A stretch of DNA of 64,000 bases from an uncultured Chlorobiaceae bacterium. GTDB lineage: Bacteria; Bacteroidota; Chlorobiia; Chlorobiales; Chlorobiaceae. Where the stretch lies: NCBI GenBank assembly GCA_903866255.1, contig CAIPMW010000058.1:30226-94225 (forward strand). The letters run 5' to 3'. The position numbers and the translations under genes were made by a program. This document shows, piece after piece, positions 1-9,846 of this stretch (its first letter is position 1; each line of letters opens with the position of its first letter). The notes beneath the pieces were generated by a model. That model made no database searches, was not told the DNA's origin, and saw nothing but the letters and a program-made list of their open reading frames with translations.

Positions 1-1
1 T

Positions 2-130
2 GTCCGCGTCAATGACAGGGGGCCATTTATCGGCGACCGCGTTATCGATTTGAGTGCGGAGGCTGCAAAAAGACTTGGTTTCTTTGAGAAAGGAACGGCA
101 ACGGTGAAAATCGAAGTGTTGTCAAAGTAA
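2..130 (+). CDS. RlpA-like septal ring lytic transglycosylase, C-terminal end (partial)
   Basis: Only the last 42 codons lie in the window. The reading frame is open from base 2 to a TAA stop. The translation contains NDRGPF followed by IDLSAEAAKRLGF, the end of the double-psi beta-barrel of the RlpA family, where the Asp of the ND-RGPF stretch is part of the active-site groove. RlpA proteins are envelope lipoproteins or periplasmic enzymes that cleave glycan strands lacking stem peptides. No SPOR domain follows, so this would be a short RlpA in which the barrel is C-terminal. The N-terminus and any signal peptide lie outside the window. Confidence 0.75.
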   Translation, partial: VRVNDRGPFIGDRVIDLSAEAAKRLGFFEKGTATVKIEVLSK

Positions 131-251
131 AAAACATCATAGCCACTTTTTTATGCTTGCGGCGAGAAGTTGCTTCGCTTCGAGGGATGTTTCCCACAGG
201 GCTTATCCTCACTGACAGTACTTCCATGCATAGGGCTGCACCCATCGGATT

Positions 252-1283
252 CTACCCAAGCAGTGCATTGAAGTTTCTGGCCTGACGACCCTCCCAGTTG
301 CGTTTGTGCCAGGCATAGCCAGCGATGAGCGGCAGTGCAATGGTGGCTTCAGCGAAGACCATCTGTTCATGAACAGTATCTACCTTGCCCCATGAACTGG
401 CCTCCTTGAGGGTTGAGCCGGAAAGGGCGCCATCACGTTCATCGGCAACGGTGATCTGTACCGCATAAGTGTGCATGGAGACATCCTCGTGACCAAGCAC
501 CTCGGCAGCAACCACAATATCCTGGGTAAAGTTTTTGGGGACGCCGCCGCCAATCATGAAAATACCGGTCTTGTCGTTCTCGATCTTGATTCTGGTCAGC
601 TCACGAAAATCCTTGACAGAATCGATTGATACATGTTTTTCGGGGTTATTCCACTGGTGGTGCACCAGACCAAATCCGGCAGAGCAGTCTGAAAAGGCGG
701 GGCAAAAGATCGGCACCCCCTTTTCGCAGGCTTTATAGATAATGGAGTTCCTGTCGAGATTATTTGCCTTGATGTATTTGCCCATCTCCACAATAAATTC
801 GCGTGAAGAGTAGGTACCGGGTGCCATGGAGTTGGCGATAATAGCTGTGGTATCATCACAGACACGAAGATCATCTTCATCAATATAGGTATCGTAAATG
901 CGGTCAATATGCAACTCCCTGAGAATGGCATCATCCATAAACTGGCTTCCCTTGTAGTGACGGAATCCAAGCGCTTCAAAAAAGTCCTGGTCAACAATGT
1001 TTGCACCGGTGGAGACAATGGCGTCCACCATATTGCTCTCAATCATGTCAATAATGACCTGCTTCAATCCTGCGCTTATTAGTGAGCCGGCAAGGGTGAG
1101 AATGACCGCGCAATCCCTGTCCTGCTGCATAAGATCAAGAATGGAGGCGGCTCGGGCAAGATTCCTTGCCTGAAACGCCGTGTCGGCCATCTGGTCGATG
1201 AGTGGCACAATATTCAGTTGCTTGATATCGATGTGGCGAACCGGCGCACTCAGTAACTCCTTTTTTGTGAATTCTGACGGCAT
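252..1283 (-). CDS. Deoxyhypusine synthase-like protein
   Basis: A 343-residue protein of the deoxyhypusine synthase (DHS) family across its length. It shows the NAD-binding stretch with STGAN near residue 92, an Asp/Glu-rich segment (YIDEDDLRVCDD), IFCPAFSDCSAGFG, and MIGGGVPKNF. The C-terminal SSWGKVDTV places a Lys at residue 300, matching the lysine that forms the enzyme-imine intermediate in eukaryotic DHS. In eukaryotes and archaea the substrate is eIF5A; bacteria lack that protein, and some bacterial homologues are homospermidine synthases, so the true substrate here is unknown. Spermidine-dependent aminobutyl transfer is the likely chemistry. The gene stands alone, downstream of the SRP RNA on the same strand. 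Confidence 0.85.
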   Translation of the reverse strand: MPSEFTKKELLSAPVRHIDIKQLNIVPLIDQMADTAFQARNLARAASILDLMQQDRDCAVILTLAGSLISAGLKQVIIDMIESNMVDAIVSTGANIVDQDFFEALGFRHYKGSQFMDDAILRELHIDRIYDTYIDEDDLRVCDDTTAIIANSMAPGTYSSREFIVEMGKYIKANNLDRNSIIYKACEKGVPIFCPAFSDCSAGFGLVHHQWNNPEKHVSIDSVKDFRELTRIKIENDKTGIFMIGGGVPKNFTQDIVVAAEVLGHEDVSMHTYAVQITVADERDGALSGSTLKEASSWGKVDTVHEQMVFAEATIALPLIAGYAWHKRNWEGRQARNFNALLG

Positions 1284-1340
1284 AACTGCTCCCGATGCGA
1301 TTAAATAATGACGTAATAAAAATAGAGAGCAAGCTTGCTA

Positions 1341-1440
1341 TATCACACACTCAAATCACCGGATGCTGCTTCCTTCCGGATCTGACATGGTTGGGCAACG
1401 GAGCGTTGTATAGGACTTACTCTCTAAAATAGTGGCTTTC
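1341..1440 (-). ncRNA. ffs: Signal recognition particle RNA (small bacterial 4.5S type)
   Basis: Read on the minus strand, the sequence contains GTCAGATCCGGAAGGAAGCAG, the nearly invariant apical domain of bacterial 4.5S RNA: GGAA tetraloop closed by TCC/GGA, then the AAGCAG asymmetric loop bound by Ffh. Further out, ACGCTC can pair with GAGTGT to extend the rod-like helix. The ends are estimated from the usual length of about 100 nt. A short palindrome (AGCAAGCTTGCT) followed by a T-rich run lies just past the 3' end and could help termination. The rest of the gap between the neighbouring genes shows nothing else I recognise. Confidence 0.85.
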
Positions 1441-1630
1441 GGACTCCCCGTCTGTCAAGAAATCTAAAACACGTGGCCAAATATAGTGCTTATAAGAGTG
1501 AAAACAAAAAACAAACAAAGGCCTTTTATCTTTCTGTCAACTATGATAACTTCAGGCTCATGTAATCAGTAGTCACAATGCGACCGGAACAAGCCTCATC
1601 GCTCCAGTGGAAGCGACAACCATCACCTCT

Positions 1631-2683
1631 ATGGGAACTCAGCGAATTTTAAGCGGAATGCGCCCTACCGGCAAGCTCCACCTTGGACATTATACCGGCG
1701 CCCTTGAGAACTGGGTTGAACAGCAAAATTTACTTGACGAAAGCGGCTTGAGAGCTTATGAAACATGCTTTCTTATTGCTGACTACCATAACCTCACCAC
1801 CTCCCTTGAAACCGGGGGGATCTACAATCATTCGCTTGAGATGCTTATTGACTGGCTTGCTGCTGGAATTGAACCAGAAAAAAGTCCGGTTTTCCGCCAG
1901 TCACAGGTCAAGGAACATGCTGAGCTGTTTCTGATTTTCGCCATGCTGATCACCTCCTCACGCCTGGAGAGAAACCCGACACTGAAAGAGCAGGTGCGTG
2001 ACCTGAATATGGAGTCGCTGACTTATGGCCATCTGGGTTACCCTGTTTTGCAATCGGCAGATATTCTTCTCTACAAGGCAAATGTTGTCCCCGTTGGTGA
2101 AGACCAGATTCCCCATGTTGAAATTACCCGGGAGATCGCCCGCAAATTCAACAATCAATACCCTCACTCTCTTCTGGGCGAGGTCTTTGCAGAACCAGCG
2201 CCAAAAATCACCAAATTCTCTCGACTTGTTGGACTTGATGGCAAGGCAAAGATGTCAAAATCTCTTGGCAATACCATTTTACTTTCCGACAACCCGGATG
2301 AGGTGATGAAAAAAATGCGCATGGCGGTAACTGATACCCTGAAGATTCGCAAAAACGACCCGGGTCATCCTGAGGTCTGCACCGTCTTCAGCTATCATTC
2401 CAAATTTTCAACATCGTCACAACTGGAGGGTATCGCTGCTGATTGCCGTGCCGGCGCACTTGGCTGTGTGGACTGCAAAAAGCTCTGTGCAACAAATATT
2501 TCGCAGGAACTTGCTCCGCTCCTTGAGCGACGCCGATACTTTGAGACCCGTATGGGTATGGTGACCGATATTCTACTTGATGGAGAGAAAAAAGCAAAAC
2601 GCATTGCCCACGCAACCATGCAGGAGGTGAGAGCTGCCATGAGGCTTGGCGAAACAACCTTCCAGCAACATCACTCCTACTGA
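1631..2683 (+). CDS. trpS: Tryptophan--tRNA ligase
   Basis: Class I aminoacyl-tRNA synthetase that charges tRNA-Trp. The protein starts MGTQRILSGMRPTGKLHLGH: the Rossmann signature HLGH is at residues 17-20 and the KMSKS loop at 207-211 is intact. The length of 350 residues is usual for bacterial TrpRS. A GTG 24 bases upstream, in frame, would add eight residues (MEATTITS); neither start has a clear Shine-Dalgarno. The ATG was chosen because the family normally begins only a few residues before the RILSG strand. The stop TGA abuts the ATG of the HAD hydrolase gene, so the two are probably translationally coupled in one operon with argS. Confidence 0.95.
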   Translation: MGTQRILSGMRPTGKLHLGHYTGALENWVEQQNLLDESGLRAYETCFLIADYHNLTTSLETGGIYNHSLEMLIDWLAAGIEPEKSPVFRQSQVKEHAELFLIFAMLITSSRLERNPTLKEQVRDLNMESLTYGHLGYPVLQSADILLYKANVVPVGEDQIPHVEITREIARKFNNQYPHSLLGEVFAEPAPKITKFSRLVGLDGKAKMSKSLGNTILLSDNPDEVMKKMRMAVTDTLKIRKNDPGHPEVCTVFSYHSKFSTSSQLEGIAADCRAGALGCVDCKKLCATNISQELAPLLERRRYFETRMGMVTDILLDGEKKAKRIAHATMQEVRAAMRLGETTFQQHHSY

Positions 2684-3391
2684 ATGCTGAACAAGAGAGA
2701 TATACAGGCCTTTATTTTTGACATGGATGGTGTGCTCACCGATAACATGCGTTTCCATGCTGACTCATGGGTTGAACTCTTCAAAGACTTTGGTCTTGAG
2801 GGGTTGAATGCTGAACGCTATCTTGTTGAGACCGCAGGAATGAAAGGTCACGATGTGCTGCGCTATTTTCTCGACCCAAAAATCACAGAAGCTGAAGCGG
2901 GACGGTTGACAGAATTAAAAGATTTTCTGTATCGAGTGATGTCACGCAAACGCATTACCCCCATGCCTGGACTCAAGGCTTTTCTTGATATGGCTGACAA
3001 GCAGGGTATCCGGCTCGGCATAGGTACAGGCGCTGGAGCGAAAAACATAGAGTATGTGCTTGACTTGCTGAACCTTACAGGAAGATTTCAGGCCATTGTT
3101 GACCCGTCTCAAGTGAGCCAGGGGAAACCTCAGCCCGATATTTTTTTGCGTGTCGCCGAACTTCTGGAGGTTGCCCCTTCTGACTGTATCGTTTTTGAAG
3201 ATGCCCTGCCAGGTGTGGAGGCTGCGCGTCGGGCTACGATGACATGTGTTGCCGTTACCACCACAAACAGTGCCGATGCCTTTAACTGTTTCAATAATGT
3301 GGTGGCGGTTATCGACGATTTTACCAGGCTTTCTCCCAACGATCTCCTGAATACCATCTCCACACAAGCTCTTTCGACTCTAGTACAATAA
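2684..3391 (+). CDS. HAD-superfamily hydrolase, beta-phosphoglucomutase/phosphatase-like
   Basis: A 235-residue HAD-IA protein. Motif I is DMDGVLTD near residue 14 (the two Asp are nucleophile and acid/base), motif II is the Thr in GIGTGAG, motif III is the Lys of GKPQPDIF, and motif IV is [12 protein letters not shown]. The helical cap between motifs I and II fits the beta-phosphoglucomutase/phosphoglycolate phosphatase group. The substrate cannot be told from sequence. The gene begins on the base after the trpS stop and ends eight bases before argS, but this linkage to two tRNA synthetase genes does not by itself reveal a function. Confidence 0.85.
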   Translation: MLNKRDIQAFIFDMDGVLTDNMRFHADSWVELFKDFGLEGLNAERYLVETAGMKGHDVLRYFLDPKITEAEAGRLTELKDFLYRVMSRKRITPMPGLKAFLDMADKQGIRLGIGTGAGAKNIEYVLDLLNLTGRFQAIVDPSQVSQGKPQPDIFLRVAELLEVAPSDCIVFEDALPGVEAARRATMTCVAVTTTNSADAFNCFNNVVAVIDDFTRLSPNDLLNTISTQALSTLVQ

Positions 3392-3399
3392 AATGTCTT

Positions 3400-5058
3400 A
3401 TGCACTCATTTTTTTCTCCCGTCATACAGAAAGCCCTCCATTCGGCTGGCGTTACAACCGATAAACCAATTCAGATTGAACAGCCCTCAGACAAAAAGTT
3501 TGGGGACTTTTCAACGAACATCGCCCTGCTTGTCGCCAAAGAGTGCAGAAGAAATCCGCGTGAGCTGGCACAGGATATTATCAAACACATACAATTTCAA
3601 CCGGATACCATCGCAAAAATTGAGGTTGCCGGAGCCGGATTCATCAACTTTTACCTTGCGCCTGTTTTTATCATGCGCTCGGTTGAAAGGGTGCTGGATG
3701 ATGGTGATGAGTTTGGCAAGGATAGCACAGGCCAGGGGAAAAAAGCTGTTGTCGAATATGTCAGCGCCAATCCTACCGGGCCATTGACCATTGGGCGTGG
3801 CAGGGGAGGAGTACTTGGAGACTGTATTGCCAACCTCCTTGAAACCCAGGGTTACAACGTCACTCGGGAATACTACTTTAATGATGCTGGTCGACAGATG
3901 CAGATTCTTGCCGAGTCGGTACAGCTCCGTTATCTGGAGCGCTGTGGAAGAGTGAGTGAGTTTCCCGCAACTCATTACCAGGGCGAATATATCCGGGAGA
4001 TTGCCGAAACGATCTTCGCTGAACATCATGCAACCCTCCAAGAGAGTAGTGATCTCTCTTTTTTCAAAAAAAGTGCAGAAACTATTATTTTCGCCTCTAT
4101 ACGAAAGACTCTCGAAAGATTGGGCATACAACACAACTCCTTCTTCAACGAACACACACTTTACCAAATCGATAACCATGGGATTGCGGCAAACCAGAGG
4201 GTAATCGCCGCGCTGAAAGCGATGAACTTCATCGCCGAATACGAGGGAGCAACCTGGTTTCTGACAACAAAGCTCGGACAGGAAAAGGATAAAGTTCTCA
4301 TCAAATCTTCAGGAGAACCAAGCTATCGCCTGCCCGATATCGCCTACCACATCACGAAATTTGATCGAGGCTTTGACATGATGGTCAATGTTTTCGGCGC
4401 AGATCATATTGATGAATATCCTGATGTCCTCGAAGCGCTGAAAATTCTGGGGTACGATACCGGGCGAATAAAAATCGCCATCAACCAGTTTGTCACCACA
4501 ACGGTTGATGGTCAGACGCTCAAAATGTCGACAAGAAAAGGTAATGCCGATCTGCTCGACGATTTGATTGATGATGTTGGCGCAGATGCTACACGACTCT
4601 TTTTCATCATGCGTGGCAAGGATTCACACCTGAACTTTGATGTTGAACTGGCAAAAAAACAGTCAAAGGAAAATCCGGTCTTCTATCTGCAGTACGCCCA
4701 TGCCAGAATCTGCAGCCTCTTGCGTATGGCGTTGCAGGAGACAGGTTTCGATCCAGCATCCAGCAAAGAGTATCAACTGCTCCGGCTGCTCAGCTCTCCA
4801 GCGGAGCTTCAGCTTGGCTTTGCACTGCTGAACTATCCCGATATGGTAAAAGCGAGTCTGCGACTTCTGGAACCGCAAAAAATGGTTGAATACCTCCACT
4901 CCCTTGCGGAACTGTTTCACCGCTTCTATCAGGAGTGCCCCATCCTTAAAGCTGAACCTGATATCTGCAAGGCTCGGTTGTTTCTCTCGGTAGCAACACG
5001 CCAGGTGCTGCGGATCGGCTTCAGAATCCTTGGTATTTCAGCGCCAGAATCGATGTAA
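3400..5058 (+). CDS. argS: Arginine--tRNA ligase
   Basis: A 552-residue ArgRS with the N-terminal Add-1 domain (residues 1-100), catalytic domain and C-terminal all-helical anticodon-binding DALR domain. The signature block reads [16 protein letters not shown]: the usual HVGH (HIGH) is TIGR at residues 130-133, while all surrounding residues are conserved. The second signature, KMSTRKGN from residue 375, is the normal bacterial ArgRS form. It has FGADH before the KMSK region, as expected. It is last in the trpS-HAD-argS group and converges with nadD across only 13 bases. The altered signature is discussed as a finding. Confidence 0.95.
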   Translation: MHSFFSPVIQKALHSAGVTTDKPIQIEQPSDKKFGDFSTNIALLVAKECRRNPRELAQDIIKHIQFQPDTIAKIEVAGAGFINFYLAPVFIMRSVERVLDDGDEFGKDSTGQGKKAVVEYVSANPTGPLTIGRGRGGVLGDCIANLLETQGYNVTREYYFNDAGRQMQILAESVQLRYLERCGRVSEFPATHYQGEYIREIAETIFAEHHATLQESSDLSFFKKSAETIIFASIRKTLERLGIQHNSFFNEHTLYQIDNHGIAANQRVIAALKAMNFIAEYEGATWFLTTKLGQEKDKVLIKSSGEPSYRLPDIAYHITKFDRGFDMMVNVFGADHIDEYPDVLEALKILGYDTGRIKIAINQFVTTTVDGQTLKMSTRKGNADLLDDLIDDVGADATRLFFIMRGKDSHLNFDVELAKKQSKENPVFYLQYAHARICSLLRMALQETGFDPASSKEYQLLRLLSSPAELQLGFALLNYPDMVKASLRLLEPQKMVEYLHSLAELFHRFYQECPILKAEPDICKARLFLSVATRQVLRIGFRILGISAPESM

Positions 5059-5071
5059 CGTAAAAATATTG

Positions 5072-5656
5072 TTATCGATAGAGCGCCTGTTGCCTCATGT
5101 AGGAGTTAATAGAAGGCGGAACAAGCGGGGAAACAGACTTTTCGGAAGCCACAAGTGCCCTGATGTCGGTTGATGACACCGGATAGTGAAAATCGATCAT
5201 CCGGGTTCCGGCATCACCACCAAAAATCCCGAAGCTTCCGTCAATCAAGCACCTTCTGAACACCACAATATCACACATCTCAACAAGAGCATCACACTCT
5301 TTCCACGACGGTAACTCTGCAAAACTATCTTCACCAATAAGCAGGGTCAGCTTGTCGTGGGAATAAGAGGCATTGATATGGCGCACAAGGTCAACAGTAT
5401 AGGAGGTTCGCTTTTTTTGCAACTCCCAGTGACTCACCTCGCAGCATTTACCTGCCATGTTGATTTCCCATGCCAGAAGCTCAGTCATGCGAGATCTGTG
5501 TTTTTCACCCGCTGCCACACGGTCTTGCTTAAAGGGATTGTTGGAGACCGAAATAATTATTCGGTCAAGGGCAAGCAACTCTCTGGCAAAAAGGGCAAGA
5601 GCAAGATGCCCGTTATGAGGAGGATCAAAGGTGCCGCCAAAAACTGCAAGATGCAA
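5072..5656 (-). CDS. nadD: Nicotinate-nucleotide adenylyltransferase
   Basis: NadD transfers AMP from ATP to nicotinate mononucleotide in NAD synthesis. The 194-residue protein opens with FGGTFDPPHNGH, the nucleotidyltransferase (T/H)xGH-type signature, and near the C-terminus has SSTDIRAL, matching the ISSTxIR motif. Length and motif order are typical. It follows bamD with an 11-base gap on the same strand, so the two are likely cotranscribed. Confidence 0.95.
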   Translation of the reverse strand: MHLAVFGGTFDPPHNGHLALALFARELLALDRIIISVSNNPFKQDRVAAGEKHRSRMTELLAWEINMAGKCCEVSHWELQKKRTSYTVDLVRHINASYSHDKLTLLIGEDSFAELPSWKECDALVEMCDIVVFRRCLIDGSFGIFGGDAGTRMIDFHYPVSSTDIRALVASEKSVSPLVPPSINSYMRQQALYR

Positions 5657-5667
5657 GGTGGTAGAGA

Positions 5668-6567
5668 TCAGATTTTTGAATTTTGTTCTATTTTATTCCT
5701 TACGGTCTGCATCTGCTTCTCTTTATCAGGGAAACGCTTCAGGTACTGGTCAAGTGTCAGCCGGGCATCAAACCACTTTTTTCGAGCAACAAGCGCCTCT
5801 ATCTTGCCTTCCATGGCCTGTTGAAGGCAGCTTGTATCTCCATACCGCTCTATCAGCTCATCGTAAAAAATGCCTGCCGCCTTGAACTTCCCGAACTGTA
5901 CATACTCGCGGGCCACAATCAAAACATGTTGTGCAAGTTTCTCCCTCAACTGGCTAATGGCCTTTCTGGAATACCTGAGACTGTCAACCCGCGCAAACTG
6001 AGAGGATGCTGTTGCATAGCGCTGCTTGTACGAATCATTATCAGGGTTGATTTTAAGTAACTCACGGTAGGTCTCGACATCATTTGCTATCTTTGATGAA
6101 TCTTTCATTGGATACATCTGCATGTAGAGCGAAAAATTCTCAATAGCCTTATGGGTCGGCTGTTGATCCAGCCCTGTCGGGGGAGAGAGTTGTTCATAGG
6201 ATTTTGCCAGCATAAACTGGGAGGCGCGAGCATAAGGTGACAAAGGCATCTGCTGTTGCAGCCGTGAAAACATCTCGGATGCCAGCAGATACTGCTCCGA
6301 GTGGTAATACGATTGCCCAAGCAGATAAACGATATCATCTTCAAGCGCCGTTGCGGGCGAGGTAAACAGGAGTGTTTCCAAGGCTACAGAGGCTGCCTGA
6401 TACTCCTTGTTTTCGTACATTTTGGCTGCTCTGGAATAGCTTTCGTTAAGTGCTGCATGCACCGAGGTGGGCGGCTTTGAGGATGAACAACCTGAACTCA
6501 TCAATACCCCGACCGCCAACAGTATAGCCGCAGAACATGAAAGAAAACTGGTGACAGGCTTAGACAT
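5668..6567 (-). CDS. bamD: Outer membrane assembly lipoprotein BamD (ComL-like)
   Basis: A 299-residue lipoprotein. The signal sequence ends in VLMSSGC with the acylated Cys at position 27; the lipobox is slightly off consensus (Ser at -3). The mature part is a run of TPR-like helical repeats: YSRAAKMYENKEYQAA, YLLGQSYYHSEQYLLA, ARASQFMLAKSYEQL and AAGIFYDELIERYGD. BamD works with BamA at the inner face of the outer membrane to fold beta-barrel proteins. The protein is longer than E. coli BamD, with extra C-terminal helices. Distinguishing it from other TPR lipoproteins rests on the repeat pattern and signal, so the name is probable. Confidence 0.82.
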   Translation of the reverse strand: MSKPVTSFLSCSAAILLAVGVLMSSGCSSSKPPTSVHAALNESYSRAAKMYENKEYQAASVALETLLFTSPATALEDDIVYLLGQSYYHSEQYLLASEMFSRLQQQMPLSPYARASQFMLAKSYEQLSPPTGLDQQPTHKAIENFSLYMQMYPMKDSSKIANDVETYRELLKINPDNDSYKQRYATASSQFARVDSLRYSRKAISQLREKLAQHVLIVAREYVQFGKFKAAGIFYDELIERYGDTSCLQQAMEGKIEALVARKKWFDARLTLDQYLKRFPDKEKQMQTVRNKIEQNSKI

Positions 6568-6701
6568 GCAATAGCTCCATTATCTCGTAAATGTTTGAAC
6601 AAAACCCGCTGCAAAGAATAATTCTCCCCTGAATCGACTACGTCAATTGCGCCGAAAGTTACACGGTCAATCAGCATCCAGTGTATGGATAATATACTCT
6701 G

Positions 6702-6774
6702 TGGAGCTTAGGGGAGTCGAACCCCTGACCTTCTCATTGCGAACGAGACGCTCTACCAACTGAGCTAAAGCCCC
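6702..6774 (-). tRNA. tRNA-Ala (anticodon CGC)
   Basis: On the minus strand a full 73-nt cloverleaf folds. The acceptor stem is GGGGCTT/AAGCTCC with G3-T70 wobble, the alanine identity element. The D stem is GCTC/GAGC, and the anticodon arm has loop TTCGCAA giving anticodon CGC. The T arm is AGGGG/CCCCT with loop TTCGACT, and the discriminator is A. CCA is not encoded. The tRNA sits between bamD and atpH on the same strand; apart from it the gap holds nothing else recognisable. Confidence 0.97.
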
Positions 6775-6883
6775 GACATTTATCTCACTGTGGCATTACT
6801 GTCAGAACCTGGCCACAGAGTGATAAATAAAATAGCCTGCACTGGCAGGCTATCGACTGTTAAGCCATCAAAAAAATCCTTTC

Positions 6884-7429
6884 TCAAGCAGTCTCAGAAA
6901 CAAGAATCTCCCTGAGTTTTCTGAGCTGGTGACTGATCGTACCATCAAAAATAGTGTCGCCAATTTTAACAGACACACCACCAATAAAAGCAGCATTGAT
7001 TGAGCTGTGTGCACGCACACGCTTGCCTGTATAGGATTCAAGCTGCGCAATCAAGTCTGCAGACTGCTGATCGGAGAGCACAACAGCGCTGACTATGTCG
7101 GCATTGACAACTCCCATACGCTCATCGATGAGAATTTGAAACTCGTCGATAATTTCAGGGAGCTGCCCGGCTCTCTTTTTTCTGGCAACCAGTCTTAAAA
7201 AAACAAACATCTGCTCACCAACAGAACCCCTGAAAACCTCTTCAAGGATCTTGATTTTCTTGTCCCCGTTGACAACCGGGCTACGCAACGTATGCGTGAG
7301 ATCTCGAGAATTATGAAGAACTTCTTTGATCACCTCAAACTCTCCGACGATCTGATCAAGAAAATTTCCCTCCACAGCCGCAGTCAACAGAGCTGAGGCA
7401 TATCGACGGCTTGCAATTAAACTTGACAT
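6884..7429 (-). CDS. atpH: ATP synthase delta subunit
   Basis: A 181-residue F1 delta subunit (OSCP), which links the top of F1 to the b-subunit stator. It starts SSLIASRRYASAL, the conserved first helix (RYAxAL), and the C-terminal part has SYTGKRVRAHSSINAAFIGGVSVKIGD, the family's signature region, split here only by normal variation. It is the last gene of the atp cluster; atpA, which usually follows, is absent and a tRNA-Ala gene comes next. Confidence 0.93.
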   Translation of the reverse strand: MSSLIASRRYASALLTAAVEGNFLDQIVGEFEVIKEVLHNSRDLTHTLRSPVVNGDKKIKILEEVFRGSVGEQMFVFLRLVARKKRAGQLPEIIDEFQILIDERMGVVNADIVSAVVLSDQQSADLIAQLESYTGKRVRAHSSINAAFIGGVSVKIGDTIFDGTISHQLRKLREILVSETA

Positions 7430-7442
7430 AGGGCGAGCGTTT

Positions 7443-7976
7443 TCAGTTACGTTTTGTTGAAAGATCCTGAAGCATGCTGTTCACTATTTTTTTCTGCATA
7501 TCAGCATCAAGCGCCGTTTTGATAATCTTTTCGGCACCCATGACCGCAAGATCGGCAACCTCATTCCTCAAGACATCAAGCGCACGATGTTTTTCCTGCT
7601 CAATGGCACTCAATGCCGCAGCAATCATTTTTTTCGATTCTTCCTGTGCCTTCCCGGTAATATCCGCACGAAGTTTTTCGGCATACTCCTTCCCCTCGCG
7701 GACGATCTTGTCTGCCTCGGCATCTGCCTTTGCAAGAAGCTCCCTGTTCTTGCGCAAAATAGCCTCTGACTCATCTTTGGCCTGGTGCGCACGGTCAATA
7801 GCTGATTGAATTCCTTTCTCTCTCTCTTCAAGAGCAGTAATGATTGGTCCCCATGCTATCTTCTTCAGAATAACCATCACAATCACAAATGTAACAGCAG
7901 TCCAGAAAATAAGACCGGGTTCCGGGCTCAAAAGACTACCGGCAAGAAGTATAACTCCTGAGGTAAGCATGAACAA
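7443..7976 (-). CDS. atpF: ATP synthase b subunit
   Basis: A 177-residue stator subunit with one N-terminal membrane helix (about residues 18-38, [18 protein letters not shown]) and a long charged coiled coil after KKIAWGPI, including [14 protein letters not shown]. This is the standard b-subunit architecture. Translation may begin at Met1 or Met3. It lies 13 bases upstream of atpH, in the usual E-F-H order. Confidence 0.94.
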   Translation of the reverse strand: MFMLTSGVILLAGSLLSPEPGLIFWTAVTFVIVMVILKKIAWGPIITALEEREKGIQSAIDRAHQAKDESEAILRKNRELLAKADAEADKIVREGKEYAEKLRADITGKAQEESKKMIAAALSAIEQEKHRALDVLRNEVADLAVMGAEKIIKTALDADMQKKIVNSMLQDLSTKRN

Positions 7977-8072
7977 TGTTTCCGTTAACGATTAATAAAG
8001 CCCGATTGCAGCGTGATCGCATCAGCTACAATCGGGATATCTTCTGTACTGAATCTGCTGAAGGCCCAAAAC

Positions 8073-8300
8073 TCACTTAAGAGCAAGAAGCACACAGATA
8101 ACCTCACCGAAAAGAGCAACACCCTCGATAAGAGCTGCCGCAATAATCATGGTGGTACGTATATCTGCCGTCGCTTCAGGCTGACGCGCAACACCTTCAG
8201 CAGCGGAGGCCGCTACGTTACCAATACCAAGACCAGCGCCGATAACAGCAAGACCAGCGCCAATGCCTGCTCCTAAATAACCTAAACCTAAACCTTCCAT
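8073..8300 (-). CDS. atpE: ATP synthase c subunit
   Basis: A 75-residue hairpin proteolipid that forms the rotor ring. Two membrane helices flank the polar loop ARQPE (residues 38-42). The first helix carries the glycine-rich packing repeat (GAGIGAGLAVIGAGLGIG) and the second has the ion-binding carboxylate Glu59 in ALIEGVAL. The residues following Glu59 (Gly-Val) and the lack of a Gln in helix 1 argue for a proton-coupled rather than sodium-coupled ring. A 96-base gap separates it from atpF. Confidence 0.96.
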   Translation of the reverse strand: MEGLGLGYLGAGIGAGLAVIGAGLGIGNVAASAAEGVARQPEATADIRTTMIIAAALIEGVALFGEVICVLLALK

Positions 8301-8400
8301 CGTGTAATTACCCCCGTTTATTTTTTTGTAAGTCTTTAAGAAAACCAGTCAATAAAACGCGTGAAAATAAAAGCTGTCTGCCAATAATCCTTGTGCCATT

Positions 8401-9414
8401 TTAATGCGAGGCCACTCCTGCCTCATGCTCGTCATGACCTTCATGTGCAGAGGCAAGACCGATAAAAAGCGCCGAAAGCATGGTAAAAATAAATGCCTGA
8501 AGAAACGCCACAAAGAGCTCAAGCAAATAAATAAAAATTGAAAATGGAACCGACATGACTACAGCAACGATATAGCTTTTAAGAATAAAGCTGATAAAAA
8601 TCAGGCTGAGAATAACAATATGGCCTGCAGTCATGTTGGCAAACAACCGTATGGTAAGAGCGACCGGCTTGGTAAACAAGCCGATAAATTCAATGGGGAT
8701 CATGATGACCCAGAGGGCCGGATGAGTGCCACCTGTAAGATGCGCAAGATAACCCTTTATGCCATGAGCTTTCAATGCCGCTGACTGTGTCAGGAAAAAA
8801 CTGAACGTAGCCAGGGTTAAGGTGACATTAATATTGCCTGTCGCGGTCGCACCGTAGGGAACCAGCCCGAGCAGGTTGCAAAGCAGAACAAAAAAGAAGA
8901 CCGTCAAAAGATAGGTAAGATATTTTTCATACCCGTGTCCGATATTGGCTTTGGCCACATCAATACGGATAAACTCAACCAAAGCCTCCATGGCGTTGAC
9001 CAACCCTCCTGGAGCCTGGCGGGCCGTCATTTTCTTGTACTTGCCTCCAACTATGGAAAAAAGCACAACAAGAATGGCAGAAACAACCCAGAGCATCACC
9101 ACATGTTTGGTAATTGAAATGTCGTACCCGCCAACCTTTATCTCAGGAAGCTTTACCTCGCCAAAAGGGGGAAACGCAAAGACCCTGTTGTTGAGAATAT
9201 GATGCATAATAACATCGCCAGCCTTTTCCTCCTCTTCGCCTCCCTCTGCGCCACGAACCACTTCACCTGCAGGTACCACCGCCACACTTCCGGAAACAGT
9301 GGAAGCCTTTTCGGTTGACCCGGCAGCAATTCCATAAACATTCAGCACGAGAGGGACAAGAATCGCAATAACCCTGAAAAAAGCCCTGGACTGTATAAAG
9401 TTTAACCGTTTCAT
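8401..9414 (-). CDS. atpB: ATP synthase a subunit
   Basis: A 337-residue proton channel subunit. The essential Arg lies in [14 protein letters not shown], and the last helices contain [19 protein letters not shown]. The first ~100 residues are an extension beyond the E. coli protein: a hydrophobic, signal-like segment followed by a charged linker ([17 protein letters not shown]), a pattern known in Bacteroidota/Chlorobiota a subunits. The C-terminus is His/Glu-rich. Its start overlaps the upstream AtpI-like gene by four bases (ATGA), indicating translational coupling. Confidence 0.95.
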   Translation of the reverse strand: MKRLNFIQSRAFFRVIAILVPLVLNVYGIAAGSTEKASTVSGSVAVVPAGEVVRGAEGGEEEEKAGDVIMHHILNNRVFAFPPFGEVKLPEIKVGGYDISITKHVVMLWVVSAILVVLFSIVGGKYKKMTARQAPGGLVNAMEALVEFIRIDVAKANIGHGYEKYLTYLLTVFFFVLLCNLLGLVPYGATATGNINVTLTLATFSFFLTQSAALKAHGIKGYLAHLTGGTHPALWVIMIPIEFIGLFTKPVALTIRLFANMTAGHIVILSLIFISFILKSYIVAVVMSVPFSIFIYLLELFVAFLQAFIFTMLSALFIGLASAHEGHDEHEAGVASH

Positions 9415-9797
9415 GCACTATTCTTTTTCTGTTTGTTTTTCCTTTGATAGCCGAGAATTTCAACAATCACATAAATACAGTAAAAAGCGAAAAACGAGAA
9501 GACAAAGTCATTAATCACAACAAGATCCTTGAGAAGCACAACAGCAATGATCAACATCAGGATGAGCAAACGCACTACAAGGCCTCCAAACACAAACCTG
9601 GTGAACTCTGCTGAACTTTTATCAAGAGCATACTCAAAAAGGAGATACCCTATCGCCGTATTCGAAGCCACCATCGCCCATGCTACAAACACAGAACCAT
9701 AATCAACACTTCCGGGCTTGAGCCCTGAATAAATAACCCCCCACAAAACGAGGGACAAGATAAACAACTTAATAAAAAATTCAAATAATGGCTTCAT
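9411..9797 (-). CDS. Small membrane protein of the atp operon (AtpI-like)
   Basis: A 128-residue protein with four predicted membrane helices (about 8-26, 37-55, 65-88, 93-115) and a Lys-rich tail. Position directly before atpB and topology match AtpI/AtpR-type helper proteins, which assist c-ring assembly or Mg2+ supply, but I see no decisive motif. The ATGA overlap with atpB ties its expression to the a subunit. It may be a Chlorobi-specific member of the family. Confidence 0.65.
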   Translation of the reverse strand: MKPLFEFFIKLFILSLVLWGVIYSGLKPGSVDYGSVFVAWAMVASNTAIGYLLFEYALDKSSAEFTRFVFGGLVVRLLILMLIIAVVLLKDLVVINDFVFSFFAFYCIYVIVEILGYQRKNKQKKNSA

Positions 9798-9846
9798 AAG
9801 AAGAGCTTCTTTCTTGAAAAGCAGAAGATAATATCCCCAAACAGTG

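Noticed and set aside
3511..4179. 222-codon minus-strand ORF within argS
   Set aside because: It lies fully inside the ArgRS frame, which has clear motifs on both sides; chance antisense frame.
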